Below are positions 36,596 through 45,639 of a stretch of DNA of 64,000 bases, piece after piece. The stretch spans positions 1 through 64,000 of the forward strand of contig JADGDR010000008.1 in NCBI GenBank assembly GCA_016744795.1. The letters are read 5' to 3'. Within the stretch, counting starts at the first letter, position 1. Each line of letters opens with the position of its first letter. The stretch is from Sulfurospirillum sp. (GTDB taxonomy: Bacteria; Campylobacterota; Campylobacteria; Campylobacterales; Sulfurospirillaceae). A program made the translations under genes and the position numbers. The notes beneath the pieces were generated by a model. The model was not told the DNA's origin, ran no database searches, and saw only the letters and a program-made list of their open reading frames with translations.

Positions 36596-39500
36596 CAGTC
36601 TAACCTTCTATTTTTACTGTTAGATATATTTAAATCAACAGTAACACCCTTTATGTTACCTTCTCCTGCCCATTCACCATCAGATAGGAATTCTACAATA
36701 AAATCCGTAGGGCTGAACGTAAGCCAAGAGTTTGAGTTCATAGCTATTTTATCTTTGTCTGGAATTTTAGAAGCGGCTAAAATAACAGATTCCTCTCCTC
36801 TCGTTATATTTGCATCATTGTCTTGCGTATTAGCTGCAGAATGATAGTTTTTATTACCAAATCTTACATCATTGATAGATCTATATCTACTTACATTTCC
36901 ATCATTGTTTCTATGCAGTGTATTAGTAAACCAGTCTATACTGTCTATACTTTCATTTCCATCTATAGTGTAATTTGTTTTATTGCAATCATTACAATAC
37001 ACTTCGTAATAGACTTTTGCTACTCCACTGTTACCATTAAATGTTTGGTCAGGAGCATGGACTCTACCGTAGTAATGAGTTATATTTGCATCATTAAGTT
37101 TTACAGTTCCTCCGGTTTTTGTATTATTTGCTAAATCTGCTTGAAATTGGCACTGAGAAGGAGTTGTACAGTTTGCATCAAAGTTATTTAAAGTTACAAT
37201 TACAGGGTCTCTTGGTATGATTGTGTTTCTGTCAAAGTTCAAATCTAATCGCATTCTAATAATACCATTGTTGTCTTTTGTAAAATTACCCTCAGTTAAT
37301 GAAAAAAGATTATTAGTAGCATTTACTTCTGTTGAACCGTCATATACAAGTCCAGCTGTACTATTTCTATCTGTAAATCTTGCTACATATGGTTCTATTA
37401 TTGTTTCCATATTTCTTTTCAGAGTTAGATTGACATCTTTTGCATAACATCCAGTAACAAAATTGCTTAGTGTACTATTGTCATGGCCTTGAGCTGCAAA
37501 AGTTCCTATTACATGTAGAGCCATTCCTCTACTGAGATTATTGTCATTACCAACATCTGCAGTATATAAAAATGTGTTGTTGAGAGTTTCGTTTTCGTTT
37601 GTATTGCCAGAAAAAACAAGACCATTTAAGTTGAATTTGTATGGGTGTGCAATAATGTTGTAGTCTCTATATTTTAGATGTGCATCCATGTTATTGTGGT
37701 TATTTGAATTTATATTACAACCATTCATTCCAACACTAGAAAAATCGGATCCAGTGTTTGTTACTATTGAACTATTTTTGATACAATCATCATTTTGTAG
37801 AAAATATTTACTTTTTGCTCCTCCATGATGGTATATTGGAGTTTGATCTACTTTTGTCCACCCTTTGTCTATTATATTTAATCTATATTCACCAACATTA
37901 GTGGCATTTCCTTCAAATTTTACCGTTCCGTTAACCATGTTAAAAGTTAATGCTTTAGAATTAAGATCATTGCAAACTACACTATTTTTAGCTGAATCCC
38001 AAACAAAAGACATATTATGATCATTGGTTGGTGATGCAGTAAAGTATCTTGTATAGCCAGAAGCAGCATTATTGCCATCATGATCAGTTGCATTTATATC
38101 AAATTTATATGCATAACCTGTTGTTATATTTACTTTGGCATTATTTGGAGAGGCTATTCCTGTCCTATTATTTGCAAAACGCTTTATTTTAGTTTTATCT
38201 GTTTGATTTTGGTCATTTATTTTAACATTGAAACTCTCAGGTCTTATTGCAAAGTTATCACGAGAGCATATGTGATGTGTATTGTAACCAAATAAGCATT
38301 TCATGCATCTTTGATATTCAAATGGATTCAATCCTTTATTACCTGCATTGGCGCAGGCAATAGAAACTTGCTCAGTTGTTAATAAGTTTTTTGAAGATTT
38401 ACGCACAGGTTGTTTGCATGTCTTAATATTTTGTACTAATTGAGTAAAATTATTTAATTTTAAATAATCAGTTCCACCGGAGCCTTTCGAGGTATTAATT
38501 AGATATTCATTATCATCATTTGTTGTTATGTATGATATTCTATACGCTGCATTTTGTCTAGCTTCTGTGAAGTAGTTGTTTATAGAAGATAAAGTTAACC
38601 TTTTATCTTCTATGCCTTTGGTGATTTCTTGTTTTAAATCAATAGTAGATGAATTTTTAAATGCCATCCAAATAATAGGGCTTAATGAACTCGTAGGTTC
38701 ATCACAACTTGCTTTAACGTTGTGAAATTTTCCAGCATCTATTAAATCAATACCAATTAAAACACCAGACTTAAGCTCACTGGTGAGGTTGTTTTCATTA
38801 TGGGCTATAACGAGCATTTCTTCTGGTTGTTTAACAACTTGTGTAGGTATATTGTATTTTGGACTATTTGGCTTATATATTTCTTTTGAAACTACATTAA
38901 ATATACCCCAATCTACTTCATATTTTCTGTTGTCTCCATCACATAGAGGTATAGAATGTTTACCATCAACAATTGCACCGGTGCCAAGTGATTCATTGTA
39001 GTTTTGAATTATTTTATCTCCACCACCAATGTCAAATGCAACAGTATAGTTAATTTTTGCCTTTATTGGTATATCAATTTCCGATATATCATTTGGAGTG
39101 ATGCCGTAGTACAAATATGTATAACTTTTACCTTTTAAATTATTATATGGTATTTTGCTTATATTAGCATCAGAAACTACCATATTCTTATCTGGTATAT
39201 GAACTGGTACTACTTCTCCCGTATTTACTATGTAAGTACTTTCTCTTTTGTAAATTGCTTGAGTTAAGTTATTCTCATTTGTTATATTAATGTCATCAAT
39301 ATTCATATCAATATCATATGCAAGAACATTAGAGTTTTCTTCATTTCTTATATATATAGTTGTATTTATATCATCATGTGGTAGTATTGTACCACTTATG
39401 CGAGGCAAGTTTGTGCCATCATTGAACTCAGTAAAGTATTTCCCATTTTGGCTATATGAATAATCATAACAAAGAGCTGGCTCTTTGAGACCTATTATTT

Positions 39501-40356
39501 TATTTATAAATACAGCTGTGTCTAATTGCTGGTCACCAGTATCAGCAATTGCCATTTTAAAATGATACTTAACTCCAGGAGTTAAATTATCAACCGCTGC
39601 TTGTAATTTTTTGGTAATACCATCATACTCAATTCGTACTGGAGCAGTTCCATCTTGTTTATCATTGTCTATAAAAAAAGCAGAATTTGTTAAGTCTTCA
39701 GGTGTAGTATCATTATTTTCTCCCACATGCCCATTATTTACATTGTTGACCGTTACTGTTGGATAGCTCTGTATAGTTTGGGTTGTCATTTTAGTGGAAC
39801 TATCAACGACTCTGGCTATGTTATATGTTGTCTTAAGGTCTCCTTCTGAAAGAAAAAATCCAAAAGCATCATTATATCTAGATCCAACGTATTCATTATA
39901 CTCCTCAGATGCAAATTGAAATTCTATTAAAAGCAATCTTACATTAGGCTCCAACACAACATCAAATTCTAATATGATATTATCAAAAGTTGCTTGCGAA
40001 TCAATGCCTAATAAATCAGCATCATTGCCATCAATACTATGTTTAATTGATGTGGAATTACCATCATTTGTTGTAAATGAACTCTTAACACTCATTGTTG
40101 TTAATACTATTCCTTCATCTATTTGTAAGTTAGCTCCAGCATTAGCATTTGAAAATATACCACTTTGGTTTGCGTTACTAGCAGCGTTAAGAGTTGCATT
40201 TGTTATTGTTATGCCAACTCCTTGAATTTTTTGTGTAAGTTGTGCAGCACTAGTAGTGTCTGTCCAATTCGCAGTAGAACCATTAAGTCCTATAATTCCA
40301 CTAGCTGAAAAAGCCAAGGTATTTAAGAAAATAATTATTGCAACAATTTTGTTCAT
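36592..40356 (-). CDS. Large secreted choice-of-anchor-L adhesin with MshQ-like C-terminal half
   Basis: After a signal peptide (about residues 1-18) the 1254-residue protein has a choice-of-anchor L domain (about 20-290), recognisable by GIVLTT, FQFASEEYNEYVGSRYNDAFGFFLS and the surrounding beta strands. A middle region is followed by a cysteine-rich stretch near residues 665-700 (CANAG, CMKC, HIC). From FAIRPESFNVKI near residue 702 onward it resembles the DUF6701 portion of MshQ. There is no C-terminal sorting signal or membrane anchor. Three minor-pilin genes follow with overlapping starts, so it likely sits at the tip of, or is secreted by, a type IV pilus-like fibre. Confidence 0.75.
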   Translation of the reverse strand: MNKIVAIIIFLNTLAFSASGIIGLNGSTANWTDTTSAAQLTQKIQGVGITITNATLNAASNANQSGIFSNANAGANLQIDEGIVLTTMSVKSSFTTNDGNSTSIKHSIDGNDADLLGIDSQATFDNIILEFDVVLEPNVRLLLIEFQFASEEYNEYVGSRYNDAFGFFLSEGDLKTTYNIARVVDSSTKMTTQTIQSYPTVTVNNVNNGHVGENNDTTPEDLTNSAFFIDNDKQDGTAPVRIEYDGITKKLQAAVDNLTPGVKYHFKMAIADTGDQQLDTAVFINKIIGLKEPALCYDYSYSQNGKYFTEFNDGTNLPRISGTILPHDDINTTIYIRNEENSNVLAYDIDMNIDDINITNENNLTQAIYKRESTYIVNTGEVVPVHIPDKNMVVSDANISKIPYNNLKGKSYTYLYYGITPNDISEIDIPIKAKINYTVAFDIGGGDKIIQNYNESLGTGAIVDGKHSIPLCDGDNRKYEVDWGIFNVVSKEIYKPNSPKYNIPTQVVKQPEEMLVIAHNENNLTSELKSGVLIGIDLIDAGKFHNVKASCDEPTSSLSPIIWMAFKNSSTIDLKQEITKGIEDKRLTLSSINNYFTEARQNAAYRISYITTNDDNEYLINTSKGSGGTDYLKLNNFTQLVQNIKTCKQPVRKSSKNLLTTEQVSIACANAGNKGLNPFEYQRCMKCLFGYNTHHICSRDNFAIRPESFNVKINDQNQTDKTKIKRFANNRTGIASPNNAKVNITTGYAYKFDINATDHDGNNAASGYTRYFTASPTNDHNMSFVWDSAKNSVVCNDLNSKALTFNMVNGTVKFEGNATNVGEYRLNIIDKGWTKVDQTPIYHHGGAKSKYFLQNDDCIKNSSIVTNTGSDFSSVGMNGCNINSNNHNNMDAHLKYRDYNIIAHPYKFNLNGLVFSGNTNENETLNNTFLYTADVGNDNNLSRGMALHVIGTFAAQGHDNSTLSNFVTGCYAKDVNLTLKRNMETIIEPYVARFTDRNSTAGLVYDGSTEVNATNNLFSLTEGNFTKDNNGIIRMRLDLNFDRNTIIPRDPVIVTLNNFDANCTTPSQCQFQADLANNTKTGGTVKLNDANITHYYGRVHAPDQTFNGNSGVAKVYYEVYCNDCNKTNYTIDGNESIDSIDWFTNTLHRNNDGNVSRYRSINDVRFGNKNYHSAANTQDNDANITRGEESVILAASKIPDKDKIAMNSNSWLTFSPTDFIVEFLSDGEWAGEGNIKGVTVDLNISNSKNRRLDW

Positions 40357-40410
40357 AGTTCAATTAACCTTATTTTAAAGTAAGCATTATTAAATAGTTA
40401 GGAAAAGAAA

Positions 40411-40493
40411 TTACACGTAAATGCATCTTTTGCAACCCAACCACCCACCTAACTGTAATAAATTACAGTGTTGCTGTGCTATTTTACACGTAA
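40411..40493. promoter_or_regulatory. Candidate operator region of the adhesin operon
   Basis: TTACACGTAA occurs twice, at 40411-40420 and 40484-40493, and between them lies the dyad CTGTAAT-AA-ATTACAG (40453-40468). The region separates the end of fliW from the adhesin start. The paired sites suggest regulator binding. Confidence 0.45.
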
Positions 40494-40509
40494 TTAAATA
40501 AAAATTTAC

Positions 40510-40893
40510 TTAATTATTAAGATACTCAGAGATATTTTCCATAATTCCGTACTCTTTGTATTTGTTGGTATCTAAAAGAACTTGTGAAATGAATTGTTTG
40601 TCTGTGTTAAAAACTAAAGGTGCTATGAAATTTACAACTGAAGTTTCAATTGGAGTTGATACTATCATGATGTTTAGAACTAGAGTATTACTTTGTTCTT
40701 CAAGTTCGAGGAGATTTTTAAAGTATTCAGGAACTTCAAAGTCATATTCTCTTAGTAAAAAAGGGTTGATTAGCATGAAAACTGTATCATCATCACAACT
40801 TGTAAGTCGCATAAAGAAATCGTCTATTTTTTCTAGTTCTACTCTTTTTACTTTATCAAAACCAGGGATTGGTGTTTTTACTTCAAAGGTCAT
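40510..40893 (-). CDS. fliW: Flagellar assembly factor FliW
   Basis: FliW is a small cytoplasmic protein that binds flagellin and controls CsrA; this copy has 127 residues with TPIPGF near the start and the family core NFIAPLVFN followed by QVLLDTNKY. I begin it at the ATG at 40893, which has AAGGAAG well spaced upstream; an ATG 24 bases earlier has none. It is the gene immediately upstream of the adhesin operon on the same strand. Confidence 0.9.
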   Translation of the reverse strand: MTFEVKTPIPGFDKVKRVELEKIDDFFMRLTSCDDDTVFMLINPFLLREYDFEVPEYFKNLLELEEQSNTLVLNIMIVSTPIETSVVNFIAPLVFNTDKQFISQVLLDTNKYKEYGIMENISEYLNN

Positions 40894-40995
40894 AAACTTC
40901 CTTAGGAATTTTTCCATATTCTAGCGAATTGCTTATTATAAATCGGTAAATTTTAAAAAAAATATACTTTTATCTCTTAATAACAAAAAAAAATG

Positions 40996-41001
40996 TATAA
41001 T
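40996..41001 (+). promoter_or_regulatory. TATAAT -10 box for bamD
   Basis: TATAAT after a run of A, 27 bases before the bamD start, is the only good -10 in this gap between divergent genes. Confidence 0.6.
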
Positions 41002-41027
41002 CTCTCTTTTAACAAAGGACTGATTAT

Positions 41028-41672
41028 ATGAAGATAATAAAGATAGTAATTGCTGCTTTTGTAATATTTGCTTTTTTTGGGTGTGCTAATAAAAACAAAG
41101 AGGTTTACAACAAACCAGCTCTTTATTGGTATGGCGAAATAATTAAAAAGATAAAAGATTTTGATTTAGAAGAGGCTGATAGTCTTTATACTTCACTTTC
41201 TAGTGAACATGTTTCATCTCCTTTACTTCCTGAGGCTATGATTATTTTAGCTCAAGCTCATATGGAAGAAGAAGAGTATTTGTTGGCAAACTTTTATTTA
41301 GATGAATATATAAAAAGATTCGGTACTACACAAAAAAGTGAATATGCTAGGTTTATGAAGATAAAAGCAAATTTTGAATCTTTTCCAAACCCTAATAGAA
41401 ACCAACAATTGTTACTTGATACCATGAAACAAACCAAAGAGTTTGCTGATAGATATCCAGATTCACAATATAGACCTATGGTTGAGACAATGTATGTAAA
41501 GCTAAAACTTGGTGAACATTTTATGATAAAAAATATTGCTGATTTGTATCGCCGCATAGACAAGCCCAAAGCTGCAAAAATCTATCAAGAGCAATTTGAT
41601 AATTCACCATTAAAAAATGCACATATGATAAAACCACATATACCTTGGTATCGTTCTTGGTTTGAAGAATAA
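41028..41672 (+). CDS. bamD: Outer membrane assembly lipoprotein BamD
   Basis: The protein has 214 residues. A lipoprotein signal ends in FFGC (Cys near residue 19), followed by TPR-like helices: KPALYWYGEIIKKIKDFDLEEA, then ILAQAHMEEEEYLLANFYLDEYIKRFG. BamD is the essential partner of BamA in inserting beta-barrel proteins into the outer membrane. It has its own promoter and terminator, and lon follows. Confidence 0.92.
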   Translation: MKIIKIVIAAFVIFAFFGCANKNKEVYNKPALYWYGEIIKKIKDFDLEEADSLYTSLSSEHVSSPLLPEAMIILAQAHMEEEEYLLANFYLDEYIKRFGTTQKSEYARFMKIKANFESFPNPNRNQQLLLDTMKQTKEFADRYPDSQYRPMVETMYVKLKLGEHFMIKNIADLYRRIDKPKAAKIYQEQFDNSPLKNAHMIKPHIPWYRSWFEE

Positions 41673-41687
41673 AGAACAGATTACAAC

Positions 41688-41712
41688 AAAAGAGAGTATT
41701 TTACTCTCTTTT
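41688..41712 (+). terminator. Terminator after bamD
   Basis: AAAAGAGAGTA and TACTCTCTTTT pair around a TTT loop; the structure ends in T residues and would also work on the other strand. Confidence 0.85.
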
Positions 41713-41765
41713 AAACTACACTAGCATATAATATCCAATAATTTAATTTTTAAGGAGAAGATGAT

Positions 41766-44183
41766 ATGAAATTGAGCGATTATGACTCATTTCCATCGGA
41801 TTTACCGATAGTAGTAGAAGATGAACTATTTTTATACCCATTTATGATTTCACCAATTTTTTTAGATGATGAAGAAAACATAGAAGCTGTAGATAAAGCA
41901 TTGAAGGATAATTCACTTCTTATGATTTGTTCAGCAAAGAGCGGACAAGAAAATTTACGTGATTTTGAAGCAATCTATGATTCGGGAGTAGTTGGAACAG
42001 TTATGAGAAAGGTAGCACTTCCTGATGGAAGGGTTAAAATACTTTTTCAAGGTATGGCAAAAGGTAAAATACAAGTGCAAAAGAGTCAAAAACCTCTTAC
42101 TGCAACGGTTGAATTATTGGAAAGTAGTTTTGAAAGAACTTCTAAAAGTGATGCAATCATGCTTGTTTTGAAAGAAAAAGTAAAGGCACTATCTATGGTA
42201 AGTCCACTTTTTCCTCCAGATTTGCTAAAAACAATAGAGGAAAATAGTGATTTAAATAGAGTTTGTGATTTAATATCTAGTGCTATGAAACTTAAAAAAG
42301 AGCAGGCTTATACACTCTTTATTGAATTAAACTCAGAAGCAAAAGTTTTGATGCTTATAGAACATCTAATTGAAGCTATAGAGACAAATAGATTACAAAA
42401 AGAGATAAAAGCAAAAGCACATTCAAGAATAGAAAAAGTAAATAAAGAGTATTTTTTAAAAGAGCAGTTAAAACAGATACAACAAGAACTAGGAACTGAT
42501 AACCAAAGAGATGAAGAGATAGAAGAATATCGTAAAAAACTTGAGGCAAAAAAGAGTGGTATGGGTGAAGATTCATACAAAGAGATAAAAAAACAGATAG
42601 ATAAACTTTCTCGTATGCACCCAGACTCTAGTGATGCAAATATGATACAGAGTTATCTTGATTGGGTTATAGAAATTCCATTTAATTCTTTAGCAAAAAA
42701 GAAGTTAGATATTTTAGAAGTAAGACGCCAATTAGATTGTGATCATTATTCATTAGAAAAACCTAAAGATAGGATTGAAGAGTACTTTGCAGTGCGAGAG
42801 CTTCTTTCTAAACGTGGCATAAAATCTAAAGAGGGTAGTGGGGCAATTTTATGTTTTGCAGGACCTCCTGGCGTTGGTAAAACATCTTTGGCAAACTCTA
42901 TTGCTGAGGCATTAAAAAGAAAACTAGTTCGTATAGCACTTGGTGGACTTGAAGACGTTAATGAGCTTAGAGGGCATAGACGTACTTACATTGGGGCTAT
43001 GCCAGGACGCATTGTTCAAGGTTTAATAGAAGCTGAGCAGATGAATCCTGTGGTTGTTTTAGACGAAATCGACAAGGTAGCAAAAAGTTTTAGGGGAGAT
43101 CCAACAGCTGCTCTTTTAGAAATTCTTGACCCAGAACAGAACAATAAATTTAGAGACTATTATTTAAATTTCAATATAGATTTAAGTAAGATAGTTTTTA
43201 TTGCAACTGCTAATGATATAGGTGCTATTCCTGCTGCACTTCGTGATAGGATGGAGTTTATTTTTCTAAGCTCATATACACCTCAAGAAAAGTTTGAAAT
43301 TATGAAAAAGTATCTTATTCCTCAAGAACTTAAAAAACATGGCTTAAAAGCAGCAGAGATTTCATTTACAAAAGGTGCAAATGAAATTATTATTGCAAAC
43401 TATACTAGAGAGTCAGGTGTAAGAAATCTGAGACGTAGAGTTGCAGAGATATTAAGAAAAGTAGCAAAACAATTGCTGATTGATCCGAGTATTAAAAAAA
43501 TATCAATAACACAAAAAAACCTTGAAGAGTATCTTGAACAGAAAATTTTTGAGATAGAAGAACGTGATAAAAAAGATGCAATAGGTCAGGTTAATGGTTT
43601 AGCTTGGACAAGTGTTGGTGGTGATGTTCTTAAGATTGAAACAATAAGGATAAAAGGCAAGGGTGTTATGCAAATAACAGGATCTTTGGGTGATGTTATG
43701 AAAGAGTCTGCAAGGATAGCTCTTAGCGTTGTTAAAGTTCTTATTGATGATGGTAAACTTGATATTGACAAATCTCTTATACCACTGAGTACGAAAGAAA
43801 AAGAAGATAAAAAAGAGATAGGAAAGAGTGAAATGTATAGAAGATTTGATCTTCATGTTCATGTTCCTGAAGGCGCAACTCCAAAAGATGGACCAAGTGC
43901 GGGGATTACTATGGCAACTGCTATGGCTTCTATTTTATCGAATAAAAAAGTAAAAAGTAATATTGCTATGACTGGGGAGTTGACTTTAACAGGGAAAGTT
44001 TTACCTATTGGTGGTTTAAAAGAGAAGCTTATAGCTGCATATAAAGCTAAGATAACAACAGCCTTAATTCCAAAGAAAAATTATGAAAATGATTTGAAAG
44101 ATATACCAGAAGAGGTAAAATCAAAAATGGAAATAATTCCTGTTACTAGAATTGAAGAAGTTTTAAAATTGTCTTTATCGTAG
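41766..44183 (+). CDS. lon: ATP-dependent protease Lon
   Basis: This 805-residue Lon has the N-terminal substrate domain (about 10-200), a coiled region, the AAA+ module with GPPGVGKT near residue 368 and VVLDEIDK, and the C-terminal protease domain with the Ser-Lys dyad (DGPSAG near residue 710 and the Lys some 43 residues later). It degrades misfolded and regulatory proteins in the cytoplasm. AAGGAG precedes the ATG, and a strong terminator lies just after the stop. Confidence 0.98.
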   Translation: MKLSDYDSFPSDLPIVVEDELFLYPFMISPIFLDDEENIEAVDKALKDNSLLMICSAKSGQENLRDFEAIYDSGVVGTVMRKVALPDGRVKILFQGMAKGKIQVQKSQKPLTATVELLESSFERTSKSDAIMLVLKEKVKALSMVSPLFPPDLLKTIEENSDLNRVCDLISSAMKLKKEQAYTLFIELNSEAKVLMLIEHLIEAIETNRLQKEIKAKAHSRIEKVNKEYFLKEQLKQIQQELGTDNQRDEEIEEYRKKLEAKKSGMGEDSYKEIKKQIDKLSRMHPDSSDANMIQSYLDWVIEIPFNSLAKKKLDILEVRRQLDCDHYSLEKPKDRIEEYFAVRELLSKRGIKSKEGSGAILCFAGPPGVGKTSLANSIAEALKRKLVRIALGGLEDVNELRGHRRTYIGAMPGRIVQGLIEAEQMNPVVVLDEIDKVAKSFRGDPTAALLEILDPEQNNKFRDYYLNFNIDLSKIVFIATANDIGAIPAALRDRMEFIFLSSYTPQEKFEIMKKYLIPQELKKHGLKAAEISFTKGANEIIIANYTRESGVRNLRRRVAEILRKVAKQLLIDPSIKKISITQKNLEEYLEQKIFEIEERDKKDAIGQVNGLAWTSVGGDVLKIETIRIKGKGVMQITGSLGDVMKESARIALSVVKVLIDDGKLDIDKSLIPLSTKEKEDKKEIGKSEMYRRFDLHVHVPEGATPKDGPSAGITMATAMASILSNKKVKSNIAMTGELTLTGKVLPIGGLKEKLIAAYKAKITTALIPKKNYENDLKDIPEEVKSKMEIIPVTRIEEVLKLSLS

Positions 44184-44191
44184 GAGATAAC

Positions 44192-44222
44192 AAAGATAAG
44201 TGAGTTTAACTCACTTATCTTT
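44192..44222. terminator. Bidirectional terminator between lon and rpsR
   Basis: A 14-bp perfect stem (AAAGATAAGTGAGT and its complement) with a three-base loop lies between convergent genes, with A-rich and T-rich flanks on each side. Confidence 0.92.
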
Positions 44223-44228
44223 TAAAAA

Positions 44229-44498
44229 TTAGCCTTGAAGCTGATCAAATGGATGAGCTACAACACTTTTTCTATCAATGATGTAAGGGATAAGAGCTGT
44301 GTGACGTGCACGTTTGATTGAAAGTTCAACCATCTCTTGATGTTTCTTACAAGTACCAGTCAAACGACGTGGCATAATTTTATAACGCTCTGAAAGAGCT
44401 TGTTTTAAAAGTTTTGTATCTTTAAAGTCTATATATTCAATTTTTGCTTCACAATATTTACAATATTTACGAGCGTATTTTCTTCTTTCTGGTGCCAT
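44229..44498 (-). CDS. rpsR: 30S ribosomal protein S18
   Basis: The protein is 89 residues long, with the S18 core [24 protein letters not shown] and [11 protein letters not shown]. It keeps C-x2-C near residues 13-16 and a Cys/His pair near residue 50, the zinc-binding form of S18. It binds the small subunit together with S6. It is last of the rpsF-ssb-rpsR operon. Confidence 0.97.
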   Translation of the reverse strand: MAPERRKYARKYCKYCEAKIEYIDFKDTKLLKQALSERYKIMPRRLTGTCKKHQEMVELSIKRARHTALIPYIIDRKSVVAHPFDQLQG

Positions 44499-44513
44499 TA
44501 TTTCTTCCTTTTA

Positions 44514-45053
44514 CTAAAATGGTATTTCATCTTCATCTATATCGATGTCAGGTATTTCGTTGCCTGTAGGTTTTTGTGGTTGTTGTGTTTGCTGATAACT
44601 TTGTTGTGGTTGTTGATAACCCTGTTGTGCTTGAGAGTTATTATAGTTACCTTGTTGCTGAGAAGTATTTCCATAATTACCACTTTGAGATGGTTGGTTA
44701 TAGTTACTATTTTCTCCGCTATTAGTTCCTTTAGAGTCTAGCATTTGAAGAGTATCTACGATTACAGAGTGTTTACTTCTCTTTCCACCGTTTTGATCTG
44801 TCCATTGGTCTAGCTTTAAACGACCTTCTACAAGTACTTTTTTTCCACGTCCTAGGTACTGGTTTGCTATTTCAGCAGTTCTTCCAAAAAAAGTAATATC
44901 TACAAAACATACTTCCTCTTTTTGTTCACCTTGCTGATTTTTGAATTTTCTATTCGTAGCAATTCCTGTTGCGCAAACTGCACTTCCACTTGGTAAGTAT
45001 CTTAGTTCACAATCTCTTGTTAAATTTCCTACTAAAATTACTTTATTAAACAT
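44514..45053 (-). CDS. ssb: Single-stranded DNA-binding protein
   Basis: SSB protects single-stranded DNA in replication and repair. This 179-residue copy has the OB-fold start FNKVILVGNLTRDCELRYLPSG, a Q/N/G-rich linker (about 110-160), and the acidic C-terminal tip DEDEIPF through which partner proteins bind. It lies between the genes for S6 and S18, the common arrangement. Confidence 0.97.
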   Translation of the reverse strand: MFNKVILVGNLTRDCELRYLPSGSAVCATGIATNRKFKNQQGEQKEEVCFVDITFFGRTAEIANQYLGRGKKVLVEGRLKLDQWTDQNGGKRSKHSVIVDTLQMLDSKGTNSGENSNYNQPSQSGNYGNTSQQQGNYNNSQAQQGYQQPQQSYQQTQQPQKPTGNEIPDIDIDEDEIPF

Positions 45054-45068
45054 ACATGGCTCCTTAGA

Positions 45069-45563
45069 TTAAGCTTCAGTTGTCTCTTGAGTAGCGGCAG
45101 GTGCTTCAATAGCAGCTGCTTCTGTAACAACTGTTTCTTCAACAACTGGTGTTTCTTCAACAACTGGTGTTTCTTCAACAACCGGTGTTTCTTCAACAAC
45201 CGGTGCTTCTGTTTTAGTTTCAGTTTTTGGAGTAAACTTTTCTACTAGTTTATTCCAGTGTCTAATCTCTTTTTGTTTTTCATATTTAACAGTCATAAAC
45301 TTAATGAAATCTTCACTAATACGAAGGTTACGCTCAACTTCTAAGATAGAATCTGTTGGAGCTTCAAAATAAAACACACCATAGTGTCCACGTTCAAATT
45401 TTTGAACTTGGTAAGCAAGTCTTCTTGTTCCCATATCTTGTAATGCAGCAATTGCTGCGCCATTTTTTTCTAAAATTTCTTTTAGATAGTTAATTTTTGC
45501 TTGTAACTCTTCTTCAACCAATGTTGGTTTAAGAACGAAAAGCAATTCATACTTTTTTGTCAT
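45069..45563 (-). CDS. rpsF: 30S ribosomal protein S6 with repetitive acidic tail
   Basis: The first 100 residues are S6 (KKYELLFVLKPTL, GTRRLAYQVQKFERGHY, FIKFMTVKYE). Residues 115-164 form an added acidic tail containing PVVEET four times, encoded by four 18-bp repeats (45133-45204). Core S6 binds S18 in the ribosome; enteric S6 has a shorter glutamate tail. AAGGAG precedes the ATG, and the leader carries two hairpins. Confidence 0.96.
   Translation of the reverse strand: MTKKYELLFVLKPTLVEEELQAKINYLKEILEKNGAAIAALQDMGTRRLAYQVQKFERGHYGVFYFEAPTDSILEVERNLRISEDFIKFMTVKYEKQKEIRHWNKLVEKFTPKTETKTEAPVVEETPVVEETPVVEETPVVEETVVTEAAAIEAPAATQETTEA
45133..45204 (-). repeat. Four tandem 18-bp repeats in rpsF
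   Basis: The unit GTTTCTTCAACAACTGGT (plus strand) occurs at 45133, 45151, 45169 and 45187; the last two have C for T near the end. Being a multiple of three, copy-number change would keep the frame. Confidence 0.95.
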
Positions 45564-45639
45564 TGTTTCTCCTTATGGATTTGACTCTGTTTGACAGAGC
45601 AAGAATAGCACTGCATATGCAGTACGAACGCGGAGTATA
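45564..45639 (-). promoter_or_regulatory. rpsF promoter and structured leader
   Basis: On the minus strand TATACT (plus-strand 45634-45639) predicts a start near 45627. The leader holds ACTGC-ATAT-GCAGT (a perfect palindrome, 45610-45623) and CTCTG-TTTGA-CAGAG (45585-45599) before AAGGAG. It may be a target for S6:S18 feedback control. Confidence 0.5.

Noticed and set aside
35296..40225. Several plus-strand open frames within the pilin and adhesin genes
   Set aside because: All lie antisense to the operon and show low-complexity composition without start signals.
40432..40445. Sigma-54 promoter as an annotated feature
   Set aside because: The GG-N10-GC spacing and TTGCA fit, but the -24 half (GGGTGG) is poor, so I mention it only as part of a finding.
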